In this document: positions 49,901 through 58,317 of the stretch, one piece after another
How positions within the stretch are numbered: position 1 is the stretch's first letter
Layout of the letters: every line of letters begins with the position of its first letter
Assembly (NCBI RefSeq): GCF_014649655.1
Contig: NZ_BMTL01000042.1
Location: forward strand, 1-64,000
Length of the DNA: 64,000 nt
Direction: 5' to 3'
Source: Streptomyces humidus
Lineage (GTDB): Bacteria; Actinomycetota; Actinomycetes; Streptomycetales; Streptomycetaceae
Program-made: the position numbers and the translations under genes
Notes under the pieces: model-generated
Seen by the model: the letters and a program-made list of their open reading frames with translations, nothing else
Databases searched by the model: none
What the model was told of the DNA's origin: nothing

Positions 49901-50359
49901 ACCGCGGTAGGCGGCGCGCAGCGCGTCCAGGAACAGCAGGACGGAGGCGCCATCGTGGACGAGGTGGTGCACGGCGATCAGCAGGACCGTGTAGTCCGGG
50001 CCGTCGATGAGGTCGACGCGGGCGAGGGGGCCGCCTCGCAGGTCGAAGGGGGTCTGCCAGGCGGCCCGGATCGCGCTGTCGCGGTCCTGCACCGTGCGCG
50101 TGCGTCGGACGGGGATCTCCGGGGCTTCCGACCAGTCGAGGACCGAACCGTCCGTTCCCGGGCGCACGCGGGCGCGCAGTTGCGGGAACGCCTCACCCGT
50201 CTCGGCGACGGCGCGGCGCAGCCGGTCGAGGTCCAGGGTGCCGCTCACCTCGAAGGGGGTGGGAATGATGTGGGTCCACTGCTCGGGGTCGAGTTTCCAG
50301 GAGACCCACATCGCCTCCTGGCCCACGGTCAGCGGGACGTACTGGGTGGGGGTGCTCAT
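40970..50359 (-). CDS. NRPS: C-PCP / half-C / C / A(Thr)-PCP / C / half-C / A-PCP
   Basis: The product is 3,129 residues, starting at an ATG that overlaps the dehydrogenase stop. Domains by residue: C1 5-440 (HHLVHDG at 131), PCP1 455-530 (Ser490), an N-lobe-only condensation piece 545-730 (HHLLWDG at 683), C3 732-1170 with a degenerate motif (GHQAVVDR, His866), A1 1175-1660, PCP2 (Ser1711), an Ala/Pro linker 1745-1815, C4 1815-2225 (HHLVVDG at 1944), a C-lobe-only piece 2230-2500, A2 2510-3010, PCP3 (Ser3054). The A1 pocket reads D-F-W-N-V-G-M-V-H-K, close to the threonine code. A2 reads D-S-M-F-S-G-S-V-A-K, which I cannot assign. PCP1 has no A domain, so it must be loaded by C1 or in trans. 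There is no thioesterase; the chain presumably passes to the PKS. Confidence 0.95.
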   Translation of the reverse strand: MSTPTQYVPLTVGQEAMWVSWKLDPEQWTHIIPTPFEVSGTLDLDRLRRAVAETGEAFPQLRARVRPGTDGSVLDWSEAPEIPVRRTRTVQDRDSAIRAAWQTPFDLRGGPLARVDLIDGPDYTVLLIAVHHLVHDGASVLLFLDALRAAYRGEELAREDHAPALAAFAAHTRDLADGPQGEEHRLHWKETLADGGGDFTLPAGQEEPRYTVVSEALPPDLAAALRDRAAESGMSFVTVLMGAWFALLRRHSGSTDVLSFLPYHGRALPEVRDRVGYFVNALPVRVPVRADDRYRDLLARVRGRVKEALAHGDLPLPAIMRAAGLTGPEAQRRTHQAVFQYWHAGLHADIDVHDVRLSHDGGEARLSLMDMESTAGFRLALMVRQDSCGTHLLWKDPAGSLGAAVVRAMAGDYRSILRAIAADPDAPLAEVLASNTPARPAGAAGRSAEESAGSAELALRMGEMAEVWQSVLGSGPVGEEDSFFELGGHSLLAETLVAAVRDRFPGTSARIRTLFDHPRLADFTTHVLPAAGTTEAAPVPAPVPHTVAAADTFPASSFQRRIWLAQRVAGDPAAYNVPLAWRVEEPLDADAVTRALAATITRHEILRTAFHEVDGDLTQSVRAPWTPHVERVDLSGHPDPDKALNAWIRTAAHEPFDLTTGRLLTAALIELGDAGQVLFVCLHHLLWDGECENILLKELDAHYTQPGAAGAAERPSGSDATAPAAEDTRPASAHQERMWFVDRFETGYLYPAAPTYHNLPLFLRLEALPGRTRLAGSVAAVVTAHEALRTELLDVDGRAVQHVRPEAAVVPQWLPAAGGPDRDRLVPDALTAWSREPFDLCSGPLLRVAVQPDADTPGGWIALSGHQAVVDRVSLLTVAEQILAGPEGETPLPSSYRNWLDADDEDTRRAHLDARAAVLRPPADPLRLPERRTRDAVHVFEERSVAFTLPSGLGLRAAADRLGADVPEIALAAFAALLQWYSGQEDMVLGLSHAGRDERDRHVVGPLGNLLPVRLRPRVRQSFADLVADTAAETAHARAHARAPFDELVRAVDPSKDMSRTALFDVLYSYLPAAAPLPGPDGALAHVVDTAGGRGKYDLHLALQPDGDGHRGHLVYNGLYFDHDQISAMAGHYVTALRQLTERPEREVSGIDPLSERERHVQLKVWNATEASYEETPVHELIARQATARPEATALTDGDVTVRYGDLMADARAVARGLLAAGVRRGELVALLFPRGTDQVRAVLGTLLAGAAYLPIDPAIPAERRAFILSDSGVRLALAPRAGTGGDFDGTALALDALLAAPAAEETALPAVPLDSPAYCIYTSGTTGRPKGVVLTHRNLVRLLDNDRLPFSFGPADVWTMFHSYAFDFSVWELFGGLVHGGRVVLVSEDETRDPGLFFDLLQRERVTVLNQTPSAFRRLLGLRPTTPDGLSALRCVVFGGEALRPGTLTEWSERFPHVRLVNMYGITETTVHASVRTVTRADMETDTSVVGTPIPTTRLYLLDRHTGRRLLPVGAVGEIYVAGDGVAGGYLGRPELTAQRFVPSPFGDGTLFRSGDLAAHLPDGSLRFIGRADSQVQLRGYRIEPGEVQTALCGHPDVRDAVVFAEDDRLVGVVQSEQALSTTELRGHLSQRLPSYMVPSLFHVVRTIPLTVNGKVDVKELRARTAEAAAPARREPRTGTAAELATVWCDLLDVPAVGEDDSFFGLGGHSMLVVRLIGEIADRFGAELPIKTLFETPRLGDLADLIDAAPGRRGTAPAAPEPTVRREPAPAAPAPAARHEQAPAPPAVPAASTPSAAPRPVTAGTDPSAADDESPASAFQRRMWLAEQMSQGAPAHVSLGWTVTGVLDIDVLEDALARLITGHEILRTAFRMRGGTVRQVVQQPWRPRVHTFVAEDGDGPEEAAARWLDEAAGRPFDLASGQLLRAAVADCGPRGTAFMLCVHHLVVDGESVRVLISELERCHRDSLAGVPSAPPALQYRAHTAAAEVPGDARRDADLAFWQERLQGWPTRPGLPAPERPEAHGAVRIALPGGLLGRLQPVMAEHGASWFMIMAAALATALHRCGGMPALTFGVPASIRDTASADLLGPCLNLVVLRSAQTADTTARDALSAMRTEVLDAFEHARAPFDEVLARLRPEQTAGSAPYTDVVLNMNLRGDRRAVLGEAELRPVSDESMWLREVKFGATLTVMEQDGELGAVLSHRGEQVSAADAARLADAVAAYLVELSTDVLPPQYRDFVRAQSAARFSGRHEASLAFWQERLKGAPAYLELSAPEEPAPHGVIDLALPEGGGERLRTLHERHGISPFMTAATALAVLLHRRTGADDVVISGPMTNRGRNGLADVFGPCLNTVPLRSRLRPGATVRDTLEAMRDETLGAFAHGEVPFEDVIDRLNPPRRPGRTPYGDVSLSFSTAAARPRTLGGRTLSAVPIDGEDAAYTGKLGLTVALALDGAHLRGRMSYHGGLLRRADVEQLAGTLATLLDRLPDSLDMPVAALDLLAPEETERIRAWEHGPRPGPVTTVPALVLHQARTRPGAPAVESTRGTLDYGGLVRRARALATALRPHLSDEAPTVALLLERGEDFVVAMLAAWFAEAAFCPLDPSWPTARQEYVLDDVRADVVLTRAGTALPATGAATVVDVAEVPDAEHTEHTEDLPDWSADARAYVIYTSGTTGKPKGVAVRHGGLANLVRSAASTLGLGAGDRCSHLLSVSFDSSQMEVWQALANGACLVPYEKPVTPSTLGAWLDAKGVTAAFCTTALAEAMWSTSTTTPRVLRWLSIGGAALSQRPPARLPYRVLNSYGPTENTVASSEHIVDSAGTAPLNCIGRPLPGVRMLVLDAAAQRVPLGTVGEIHLAGDSLAEGYLHRPELTTERFRTIELDGGPLRVYRTGDLGRRLTDGSVEYLGRADRQLKLRGYRVEPGEIEHFLQQQPEVAQAAVTGDPHRTPALVAYVTPRGDRTPDSAELLRRARAELPAYMVPEAVVVLAALPLTTSGKVDHAALPRPERADLVGNVGHVAPGNDTERKVAALWSEVLGLPEISVHDTFFDLGGNSLALAKLHSRIVAAFGRELPITALFEHPTVSALARALGAATEPGRPAGNPDGPGHPKRPVRSGRRGRRRPRTAGGE

Positions 50360-52149
50360 GAGGTGCTCTTTTCGATGCTGCCACCGTGGGACGAGCGCGG
50401 GGCGCTGTCGGCGGTGAGGAATGCGTATGCGGTACCGGACATCCACGCAGAGGCGACCGCCTCGATGTCCGGTCCGGGCGGGCTCTGGAGCCGGCCGAGG
50501 AGATCGGTCACCCGCTGCCGCGCGGCGGTGCAGAAGACGTCGGCCAATGCCTGGGCGCTGTCGTCCCCGGCGGCCGAGAGCGTGGAGGCGCGGGCGAGCA
50601 CGAGGGTCACGCCGAGGATCTCCCGGGTGATCCCGGCGAGTTGGATGAGAGTGCGCTCCTCGGCGTCGAGCTCCGCCCGGTCGGGGTGGCTGCGGGCCAG
50701 GGCGAGGCAGGTGCGTCCGAAGGCCCGGGTCTGCTCCGCCGCCCAGCGCAGGTGGCCGAGGTTGCGGCTGGTGAGGACCGTGCCGGTGGTGTCCGGGGGA
50801 ACCTCGTCCGCGCCTTCGAGCGCTGCGGCGTGGTCCGGCTCGGGGTAGTAGTACGACAGGATCGCCCGCTGGCCGATCCAGTTGTCGATCTGGAAGTCGA
50901 CACCGCCGGAGATGCGCAGGTTGCGCAGGTCCCGCAGAAAGCGTTCGACGGGGACGGGGGGTGCGCCGCGCAGCCGCTTGCTGGTCGCCGTCTCGTACCC
51001 CTCCCCGGCCAGCAGGGACATGGCGCGCTCGGCGACGTCCCAGGCGAGGAGCGAGGAGGCGTTCTTGACGGCGTTCTGCTCGAACCGGAGGTTGAGGCCC
51101 CGGCCCTGGTCCTCGGGGAGCAGGCACCACTGGGCCATGGTCTCGATGGCGAAGGTGTCGGCCAGGCTCTCGGCGAGCCGCCGCCGTACCTCGTCGTACT
51201 CCGCCAGCGGCCGCTCGTCGATGACTCGTCGGGCGGCGAAGTCGCGCATCCAGCCCACGCACAGCCGGGCGACGGCGAGCGACGGAGCCGCGATCAGGTG
51301 CATTCTGCCGCGGCCGACGAGCCGGGCGGTGGCGGGGGTGGTGCGGACGACGTGACCGAGGTCCCGCTCAACGAGCATGTGGCCGCCGCGCACCCGTACG
51401 TCCCTGAACTCCAGCCAGCCGTTGGGGAATCCCCTGATGCCCATGTACGTGTGCCAGTCACCGCTGGTCACTCCGGGGCTGTCGGTGCCCACGAAGAACA
51501 TCCGCACCCGGTCGACGCCGTCCTCGTTGACCGTGGCGGAGACGCTGACCACCTCGGCGACGGGCGCGTGCCCGACGAAGACCTTGCTGCCGTTGAGCAG
51601 GTAGTCGTCGGTTCCCTCGATGCGGGTGGCGGTGGTGAACCGGCGCTGGTTGGCCGCCCCTTGGGGTTCGCTGTCCGCGCTGGCGGAGCGGGCTCCCCGG
51701 CGCACGACGTCGCTGAGCAGTTCGCGCAGCGGGCCTTCGGGCGCCACGGCGAGGAACGCCCCGGCGCCGAGCGCGTTCTCGATGGCGAGGGACAGGGCGA
51801 CCGGTGTGCTGTGCGCGGCGGCCGCCGACACCGTGCGGAAGGTGTTGTAGTGCGACAGGGCGTGTCCGCCGAGGGCGGGGTCGGCCTGCAGTGCGAAGTA
51901 ACCACGCCGGCCGAGCTCGTCGAGGAATCCGTCGGGCAGGGCGGCCCGGGCGTCGACGTCGTCGGGGTCGATCCGCTCACGTACGAGGGCGGTCAGCTCC
52001 TCGGTCAGCTTGTCGCCGGCCGCTGCGTCCGCGGGGTCCTGCACGGGGAAGTCGCGGACGAGGTCCCAGCGGAAGCGGCCCTGGTACAGCTCCTCCAGGA
52101 AGCTGACGCGGTCCGGATCGCTGGTCGCGTTCCGTGTTGTGGTTGCCAA
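50356..52149 (-). CDS. Long acyl-CoA dehydrogenase-like enzyme, first gene of the NRPS/PKS operon
   Basis: The product is 597 residues from a TTG at 52149, which has AAGGAA 8 bases upstream; a longer reading adds about 110 Pro/Arg-rich residues that look non-coding. Residues about 30-400 follow the acyl-CoA dehydrogenase pattern (GYFALQADPALGGHALSHYN, YLLNGSKVFVGHAPVAEVV, NGWLEFRDVRV, AGEGYETATSKRL), meaning an FAD enzyme that puts a double bond into an acyl thioester. The C-terminal 180 residues are an extra helical part beyond the usual 380-400 length. The stop overlaps the NRPS start by 4 bases. I infer that it prepares or modifies the acyl starter or a carrier-bound intermediate. Confidence 0.88.
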   Translation of the reverse strand: MATTTRNATSDPDRVSFLEELYQGRFRWDLVRDFPVQDPADAAAGDKLTEELTALVRERIDPDDVDARAALPDGFLDELGRRGYFALQADPALGGHALSHYNTFRTVSAAAAHSTPVALSLAIENALGAGAFLAVAPEGPLRELLSDVVRRGARSASADSEPQGAANQRRFTTATRIEGTDDYLLNGSKVFVGHAPVAEVVSVSATVNEDGVDRVRMFFVGTDSPGVTSGDWHTYMGIRGFPNGWLEFRDVRVRGGHMLVERDLGHVVRTTPATARLVGRGRMHLIAAPSLAVARLCVGWMRDFAARRVIDERPLAEYDEVRRRLAESLADTFAIETMAQWCLLPEDQGRGLNLRFEQNAVKNASSLLAWDVAERAMSLLAGEGYETATSKRLRGAPPVPVERFLRDLRNLRISGGVDFQIDNWIGQRAILSYYYPEPDHAAALEGADEVPPDTTGTVLTSRNLGHLRWAAEQTRAFGRTCLALARSHPDRAELDAEERTLIQLAGITREILGVTLVLARASTLSAAGDDSAQALADVFCTAARQRVTDLLGRLQSPPGPDIEAVASAWMSGTAYAFLTADSAPRSSHGGSIEKSTS

Positions 52150-52901
52150 GTGGCGTTCCTTACTTTGGGAAAAACGGTCGTCCGGCCGGGGAAAGGCTGG
52201 ACGGCGAGGGGAAGGGAAGAGCGGGGAGCGCAGGGGCTCAGGCCAGGGCGCCGCGGAAGCGAGGGGGCTGAGCGGGTGTGGAGAGGGACGGTCCGGCGAC
52301 GGGCGCGAGGCGGGGCGGGCACAGGGAGGCCCGGTCCGGCGTAGGCCCGTATGCGGGCGAGGCCCGTCCGGGTCGTACCCGGCGGCGCGAGGCGTGTCGA
52401 AGATGGGCGCGGGCTGCCGGCGGTGCGTCAGGCGGGGAGGTCGCCGCGGGGTGGTGCGCTTGCCGTGCTGTGCCGTCATGACGGCCGGGGACGCCGAGCG
52501 GGGCGGCCCGTTGCTCGGCGCCAGGACCTAACGACTTGACAGCACCGTGCTGTTCAAGCCAACCGGCTGTGACGTACACACCAATCCTTGCATTCTGACG
52601 TGCGAACGCGGGGGCTCAGAATGGTCGTGCTTCCGCCGCAGCGCGATCGGCCTCGCGCGGGAAGCGAGGATGGCATGAATACCGGAGCTGAGCGCTTTCG
52701 TTTCATGATCATAGTCGGCCGGTCGAGGCGCACGTCTGTGAGCCATCTCACCATGCGGACTGGAACCGGAATGGCCCGGGGAGGGCTTGTCCCGCCCGGG
52801 GCGGCAAGGCCGGGCGTCCCGGTCGCCCGGCCGGCTGCCACGGCGCAGGATGGAAGAAACAGACAGTCTTGATCCCGGTCCCTCCCCCGGAGGTGGATGC
52901 G
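52150..52901. promoter_or_regulatory. Divergent promoter region of the NRPS/PKS operon and hsp20
   Basis: This 752-base gap contains no supportable gene. The leftward operon promoter and the rightward hsp20 promoter must lie here. The part around 52,530-52,700 is clearly less GC-rich than the flanks. A near-perfect dyad lies at 52535-52558, and GGGCTTGTCCC lies at 52783-52793, about 110 bases before hsp20. Confidence 0.55.
52535..52558. promoter_or_regulatory. Inverted repeat upstream of the NRPS/PKS operon
   Basis: CTTGACAGCAC, one base, then GTGCTGTTCAAG form an inverted repeat with one extra T in the right arm. It lies 386 bases upstream of the first operon gene, in the AT-richer part of the gap. 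It also contains a TTGACA hexamer, so it could be a promoter with an overlapping operator. Confidence 0.5.
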
Positions 52902-53369
52902 ATGACTCTGCCTGTACGGCACCGGCACGGCAGCCTGCTGGAGCGGGCCTTCCCCTGGGGGGAGCCGCCGGCCGCAGATTTCGGCGAAATGTTCGAGAGG
53001 ATGAACCGGTTCCTGGAGGCCACCGCGCCCCGGTGGACCGAGACCATGGCCTGGGTGCCACTGGCCGACCTGAGCGAAACCGACGACGCCTACGTGGTCG
53101 AATGCGAGCTGCCCGGCCTCCAGCGCGAGGACATCGAGGTCGAGGTCAGCGAACGCGAACTATGCGTCACCGGAGAGCTCAAGGAACGCGAACGCGAGGG
53201 CGTCCTGCGCCGCGCCACGCGCCGCAGCGGGCACTTCGAGTACCGCGCTCTGCTGCCCGCCAAGGTCGATTCCGAGCAGGTGAGGGCCTCTCTGTCCGAC
53301 GGGATCCTGACCGTGACCGTCCCCAAGACACAGGCGACCAAGCCCCGCCACATCGAGATCACGACCTGA
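52902..53369 (+). CDS. Hsp20/alpha-crystallin small heat-shock protein
   Basis: The product is 155 residues from the ATG at 52902 with GGAGG 8 bases upstream; an ATG 33 bases earlier lacks one. The N-terminal arm (SLLERAFPWGEPP, MFERMNRFLE) is followed by the alpha-crystallin domain (WVPLADLSETDDAYVVECEL to VRASLSDGILTVTVPK). The signature A-x-L-x-x-G-x-L-T-V-T-V-P is present. It is an ATP-independent chaperone that holds unfolding proteins. The gene is divergent from the NRPS operon and begins a rightward row of stress genes. Confidence 0.93.
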   Translation: MTLPVRHRHGSLLERAFPWGEPPAADFGEMFERMNRFLEATAPRWTETMAWVPLADLSETDDAYVVECELPGLQREDIEVEVSERELCVTGELKEREREGVLRRATRRSGHFEYRALLPAKVDSEQVRASLSDGILTVTVPKTQATKPRHIEITT

Positions 53370-53849
53370 CCCTCGGGCGGAGCGGTCGGATCGCCGGTTC
53401 GCACATCGCACCGGTCGGCCGCAATAGCCCGACGGCGTCCAGGGGGCATGCGGGAGCCGTTTCGAACGGCTCCCGCAACCAGAGCCACGCGTTCCCGGCG
53501 AGCGTCGGACCTGACATGCGCGCCTGGGTGGACGAGGAGCCGGACCGTGAGGCGCTCGCCCGGCTCGACGTCCGCTCGAATTCCTTGAAGGCGACGCTGC
53601 ACAGCGGCCTCTGGCATGGCGCAGGACCAAGAGGCCCGGAGGCCGTTGTGGCCTGTGCTGGAGCCGGGAGGGCGAGTGCCTGCAACGCAGCCGGTCGGCG
53701 GCCGCCTTGCAGGGAGGGCCGTCGTTCTGGGGACGGGCGGTGGCACAGGGCCGGCGACGGTGCGGACGCCCCGTCGACCAGGGTGGCGGACTGCCGGGCA
53801 AGGAGGGAGGGTGGGAAGCAGAACCACTCGAGATTAGGCAGGTGGGCGC
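53370..53849. other. Intergenic region before the universal stress gene
   Basis: No gene is supported in these 480 bases: open frames exist in several registers, but none shows a family pattern or ribosome site. GGACC-AAGA-GGCCC-like sequence at 53624-53637 repeats the spaced element seen upstream of pspA. The promoter of the universal stress gene should lie in the last 200 bases. Confidence 0.4.
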
Positions 53850-54311
53850 ATGAGCAACAACGCAACGTCCGCTCCGCGGATCGTGGTGGGCCTCGACGGC
53901 TCCGAGCCGTCGAAGGCAGCACTGCGGTTGGCGGCCGACCAGGCTGCGCTGACCGGTGGTGTAGTCGACGCGATCCTCGCCTGGGAGTTCCCGACGAACT
54001 GGTACGGCCTGGCACCGCCCACGGACACGAAGGCGGCCGACTACCAGGAGCAGGCGCGCAGGCTCCTCGACCAGGTGATCGACGAGGTCCTCGGGGCGGA
54101 ACGCACGGTCGAGATCCGTCCCCGCTCGGCCCAGGGGCACCCAGCCGCCGTCTTGCTGGAGGCCGCCGTCGGGGCACGGCTGCTGGTCGTGGGCAACCGA
54201 GGCCACGGCGGATTCTCCGAGGCACTGCTCGGCTCGGTCAGCCAGCACTGTGTTCAACACGCCCCGTGTCCCGTCGTCGTCGTGCGCGGCCCCAGCCACC
54301 ACGAGTCATGA
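53850..54311 (+). CDS. Universal stress protein (UspA family)
   Basis: This gene encodes 153 residues with a single Usp domain. The opening RIVVGLDGSEPSKAALRLA carries the first nucleotide-contact Asp, and GNRGHGGFSEALLGSVS is the G-2x-G-9x-G-S ATP-binding loop, so this is an ATP-binding member. The end (CPVVVVRG) is typical. A purine-rich ATTAGGCAGGTGGGCG stretch contains the ribosome site. Such proteins accumulate in hypoxia and stationary phase and are often under DevR-like control. Its neighbours are Hsp20 and a CBS-BON protein, a common Streptomyces stress grouping. Confidence 0.92.
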   Translation: MSNNATSAPRIVVGLDGSEPSKAALRLAADQAALTGGVVDAILAWEFPTNWYGLAPPTDTKAADYQEQARRLLDQVIDEVLGAERTVEIRPRSAQGHPAAVLLEAAVGARLLVVGNRGHGGFSEALLGSVSQHCVQHAPCPVVVVRGPSHHES

Positions 54312-54499
54312 ACTCGCGTACCTGGAACCGACGTCGGCGCCGTGGCCCGTCCACCGCGAGACGTGTCGGTTCACCGGCAGCGTGAGATCGCGCCTCCGGC
54401 CGGGTGCACAGTGATCGGCGCGGAGCTCGGAACGTCGCCGCGCGGCCCATGGAGCTGTTGCTCGTCGACCTCGGCCGGCTGTACCGAGGGCAGTAGTCC

Positions 54500-54577
54500 G
54501 GCAGCGGCAGCGGCAGCGGCAGCGGCAGCGGCAGCGGCAGCGGCAGCGGCAGCGGCAGCGGCAGCGGCAGCGGCAGC
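54500..54577. repeat. Perfect microsatellite, 13 copies of GGCAGC
   Basis: The hexamer GGCAGC is repeated exactly 13 times without interruption. It lies 189 bases after the universal stress stop codon in non-coding sequence. If translated it would give only polyalanine, Gly-Ser or Leu-Pro runs, with no gene around it. Such arrays change copy number by replication slippage. Confidence 0.97.
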
Positions 54578-54735
54578 GAAGCGTGCCGCACCCCGCGGCG
54601 ATCGGGTTCAGCCCGGATTCCCGCCTGTCGAGCCTGCCCGGGCAGGCTCGTCCCGGCGTTCCCGTGAAACGGGTCCGGAGGCGACAGGCTGCCGACGGTC
54701 GGCGAGCCGGGCCTCGATGCCGGGCCTCGGGGACT

Positions 54736-54777
54736 GCCCCAGATCCCGGACGACTGCAATTCCGGGATCTCTGGGGC
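54736..54777. terminator. Long hairpin, possible terminator or attenuator
   Basis: GCCCCAGATCCCGGA pairs with TCCGGGATCT-CT-GGGGC across a 10-base loop, giving 15 base pairs with a 2-base bulge. It lies about 430 bases after the universal stress gene and 320 before the next gene, so it may end a long transcript or protect an untranslated RNA. There is no T-run. Confidence 0.5.
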
Positions 54778-55096
54778 AACGCCGAGCGCCGGGGTGTCAG
54801 CGCTGGGGAAGGCGTTCTCTTCGCCAGTGGCCGTGACCGCCCGTCATGGCGGACAGCCGGCCAGTTCAGGCAGCGACGCCGCTGGCACCGGTGATCGAAT
54901 CGGCCCCTGCGAGGCACCGGGGCCGCGCCCCGGCAGGGCGCCACCCCGCGGAATCGGCCGGGGCGCGGTCATCGTTCGCCCGCCCCGCCCGCCCCGCCTG
55001 GTGCGCCCAGGTCACGTGAGCGGTGCGCGAGCTCTCCAAGGAGCGGACAGTGGAGAGAGAGCCCGTGCCGCGAACACCTGAGGAGGGAGCGGCGAC

Positions 55097-55768
55097 ATGC
55101 TGCATCGACTGGTCGGAGACCTCATGACCACGGCCGTGGTGAGTGTGCGGCGGGACATGATCTTCAAGGACATCGCCCAGCACCTCACGGAGCACGACAT
55201 CACCGCGGTACCCGTCGTCGACGACCAGGGCCGTCCGATCGGCGTGGTGTCGGAGGCGGACTTGCTGCGCAAACAGGAGAGCCAGGTGGATCCGGGAGGA
55301 CATCTGGCCGCCGCGCACCTGCTGCCCGCGGAACGCGCCAAGGCCCAGGCGCTGACCGCCGAGGGGCTGATGACCAGCCCGGCCGTCACGGCGCGACCGC
55401 AGTGGTCGGTGGTGGAGGCAGCCCGCGCCATGGCCCGTCACCACGTCAAACGGCTGCCCGTCGTGGACGACGCCGGCCGGCTTGCGGGCATCGTCAGCCG
55501 TGGTGATCTGCTGCACGTCTTCCTGCGACGAGACCTCACGATCCGGGAGGAGATCACGACGGATGTCCTGACCCGGACCCTCGGCCTGGACCCCGGCGCG
55601 GTCACGGCTCAGGTCAACGACGGACGGGTGACGCTCCGCGGCACCGTGCCGCAGGAGAGCCTCGTCCCCATCGCGGTACGCCTGTCCGAAAGCGTCGACG
55701 GAGTCGTCGACGTCACGCATCACCTCCGCGCCGAAACCGACACGTCAGCCGACACGCCACGGCGGTGA
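55097..55768 (+). CDS. CBS-domain pair with C-terminal BON domain
   Basis: The product is 223 residues from an ATG with GAGGAGGGAG upstream. Two CBS motifs form one nucleotide-sensing module (VGDLMTTAVVSVRRDMIFKD with ITAVPVVDDQGRPIGVVSEA, and GLMTSPAVTARPQW with VKRLPVVDDAGRLAGIVSRG). Residues about 150-215 form a BON domain (VTAQVNDGRVTLRGTVPQES, VVDVTHHL), a fold linked to membrane or phospholipid association. CBS-BON proteins are common beside universal stress proteins in actinobacteria. Adenine nucleotides are the probable ligand. Confidence 0.93.
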   Translation: MLHRLVGDLMTTAVVSVRRDMIFKDIAQHLTEHDITAVPVVDDQGRPIGVVSEADLLRKQESQVDPGGHLAAAHLLPAERAKAQALTAEGLMTSPAVTARPQWSVVEAARAMARHHVKRLPVVDDAGRLAGIVSRGDLLHVFLRRDLTIREEITTDVLTRTLGLDPGAVTAQVNDGRVTLRGTVPQESLVPIAVRLSESVDGVVDVTHHLRAETDTSADTPRR

Positions 55769-56091
55769 CCGCCTCCGCGCCCCGGACGAGGTCACTGCCG
55801 CGATCACCACCTTCGAGAGGAAGGCCCACGGGCCGTCACCACGGGGCCCTGGCGCTGCTCGTCGCTCCTGGTGCAGCCACGGTTGCTGCTCGGTGGCGGG
55901 CGGTCAGGGCACCGCCGTTCCGCGATAGCCCCGCCGGGGCGGAAGCCCGGGCAGCACCGTGGACGGAGCCTGCGGCCGCACAGCGGTACTGACGGCGACC
56001 GTCCGCGCCAGGACATCCTGTTCATCGTGGGTCGCCCCCGGCTGCGGCTCCGTGGCTGCCTCCTTCTGGTCGGCGGAGCGTCGCCGCGGCA
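55769..56091. other. Convergent gap with no gene seen
   Basis: This 323-base gap lies between the ends of the CBS-BON gene and ftsH. Short open frames occur but none has a start site or family pattern. I see no strong hairpin. Confidence 0.5.
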
Positions 56092-58050
<1,959 letters not shown>

Positions 58051-58317
58051 CGGACGGCTCCCTTGAGGAAGAGCGGACCCTGCGAGGCCGTTCCCGGAAT
58101 GCGAAGAGGCGCGGACCGGGGAGGGGTGTCCCAGTTCCAGGATCGACGCTTTCCGCACCGTTGGCAGGATCGGACGCATCGGGTGCGAGCCGTTCCCGCC
58201 TCGGATCGCTTGCCGTCCCGACCGGAGCAGCCGACCCACCGGGACCAGGGGCCTTCGGCCTTCACTCCATGCAAGATGAGAGATAAGTCCGAAAGATACA
58301 CTTCAGGGAAGGTTGTC
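58051..58317. promoter_or_regulatory. Divergent promoter region of ftsH and the HPF-like gene
   Basis: This 267-base gap separates two divergent stress genes. The stretch 58,262-58,312 is AT-richer and probably carries the HPF-like promoter. GGGACCAGGGGCC at 58241-58253 partly repeats the spaced GGACC element found upstream of pspA and the universal stress gene. Confidence 0.4.

Larger units (their letters stand above)
54312..55096. other. Large intergenic region with a hexamer repeat and a hairpin
   Basis: This 785-base gap between the universal stress gene and the CBS-BON gene has no supportable gene. It contains the 13-copy GGCAGC array (54500-54577) and a long hairpin (54736-54777). A short frame, MELLLVDLGRLYRGQ (54450-54497), ends just before the array but is too short to call. 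The promoter of the CBS-BON gene should lie near 54,950-55,080. Confidence 0.5.

Noticed and set aside
54342..54836. Open frame giving a long polyalanine run over the GGCAGC array
   Set aside because: The alanine run is only the translation of the microsatellite; flanks show no protein family and there is no ribosome site.
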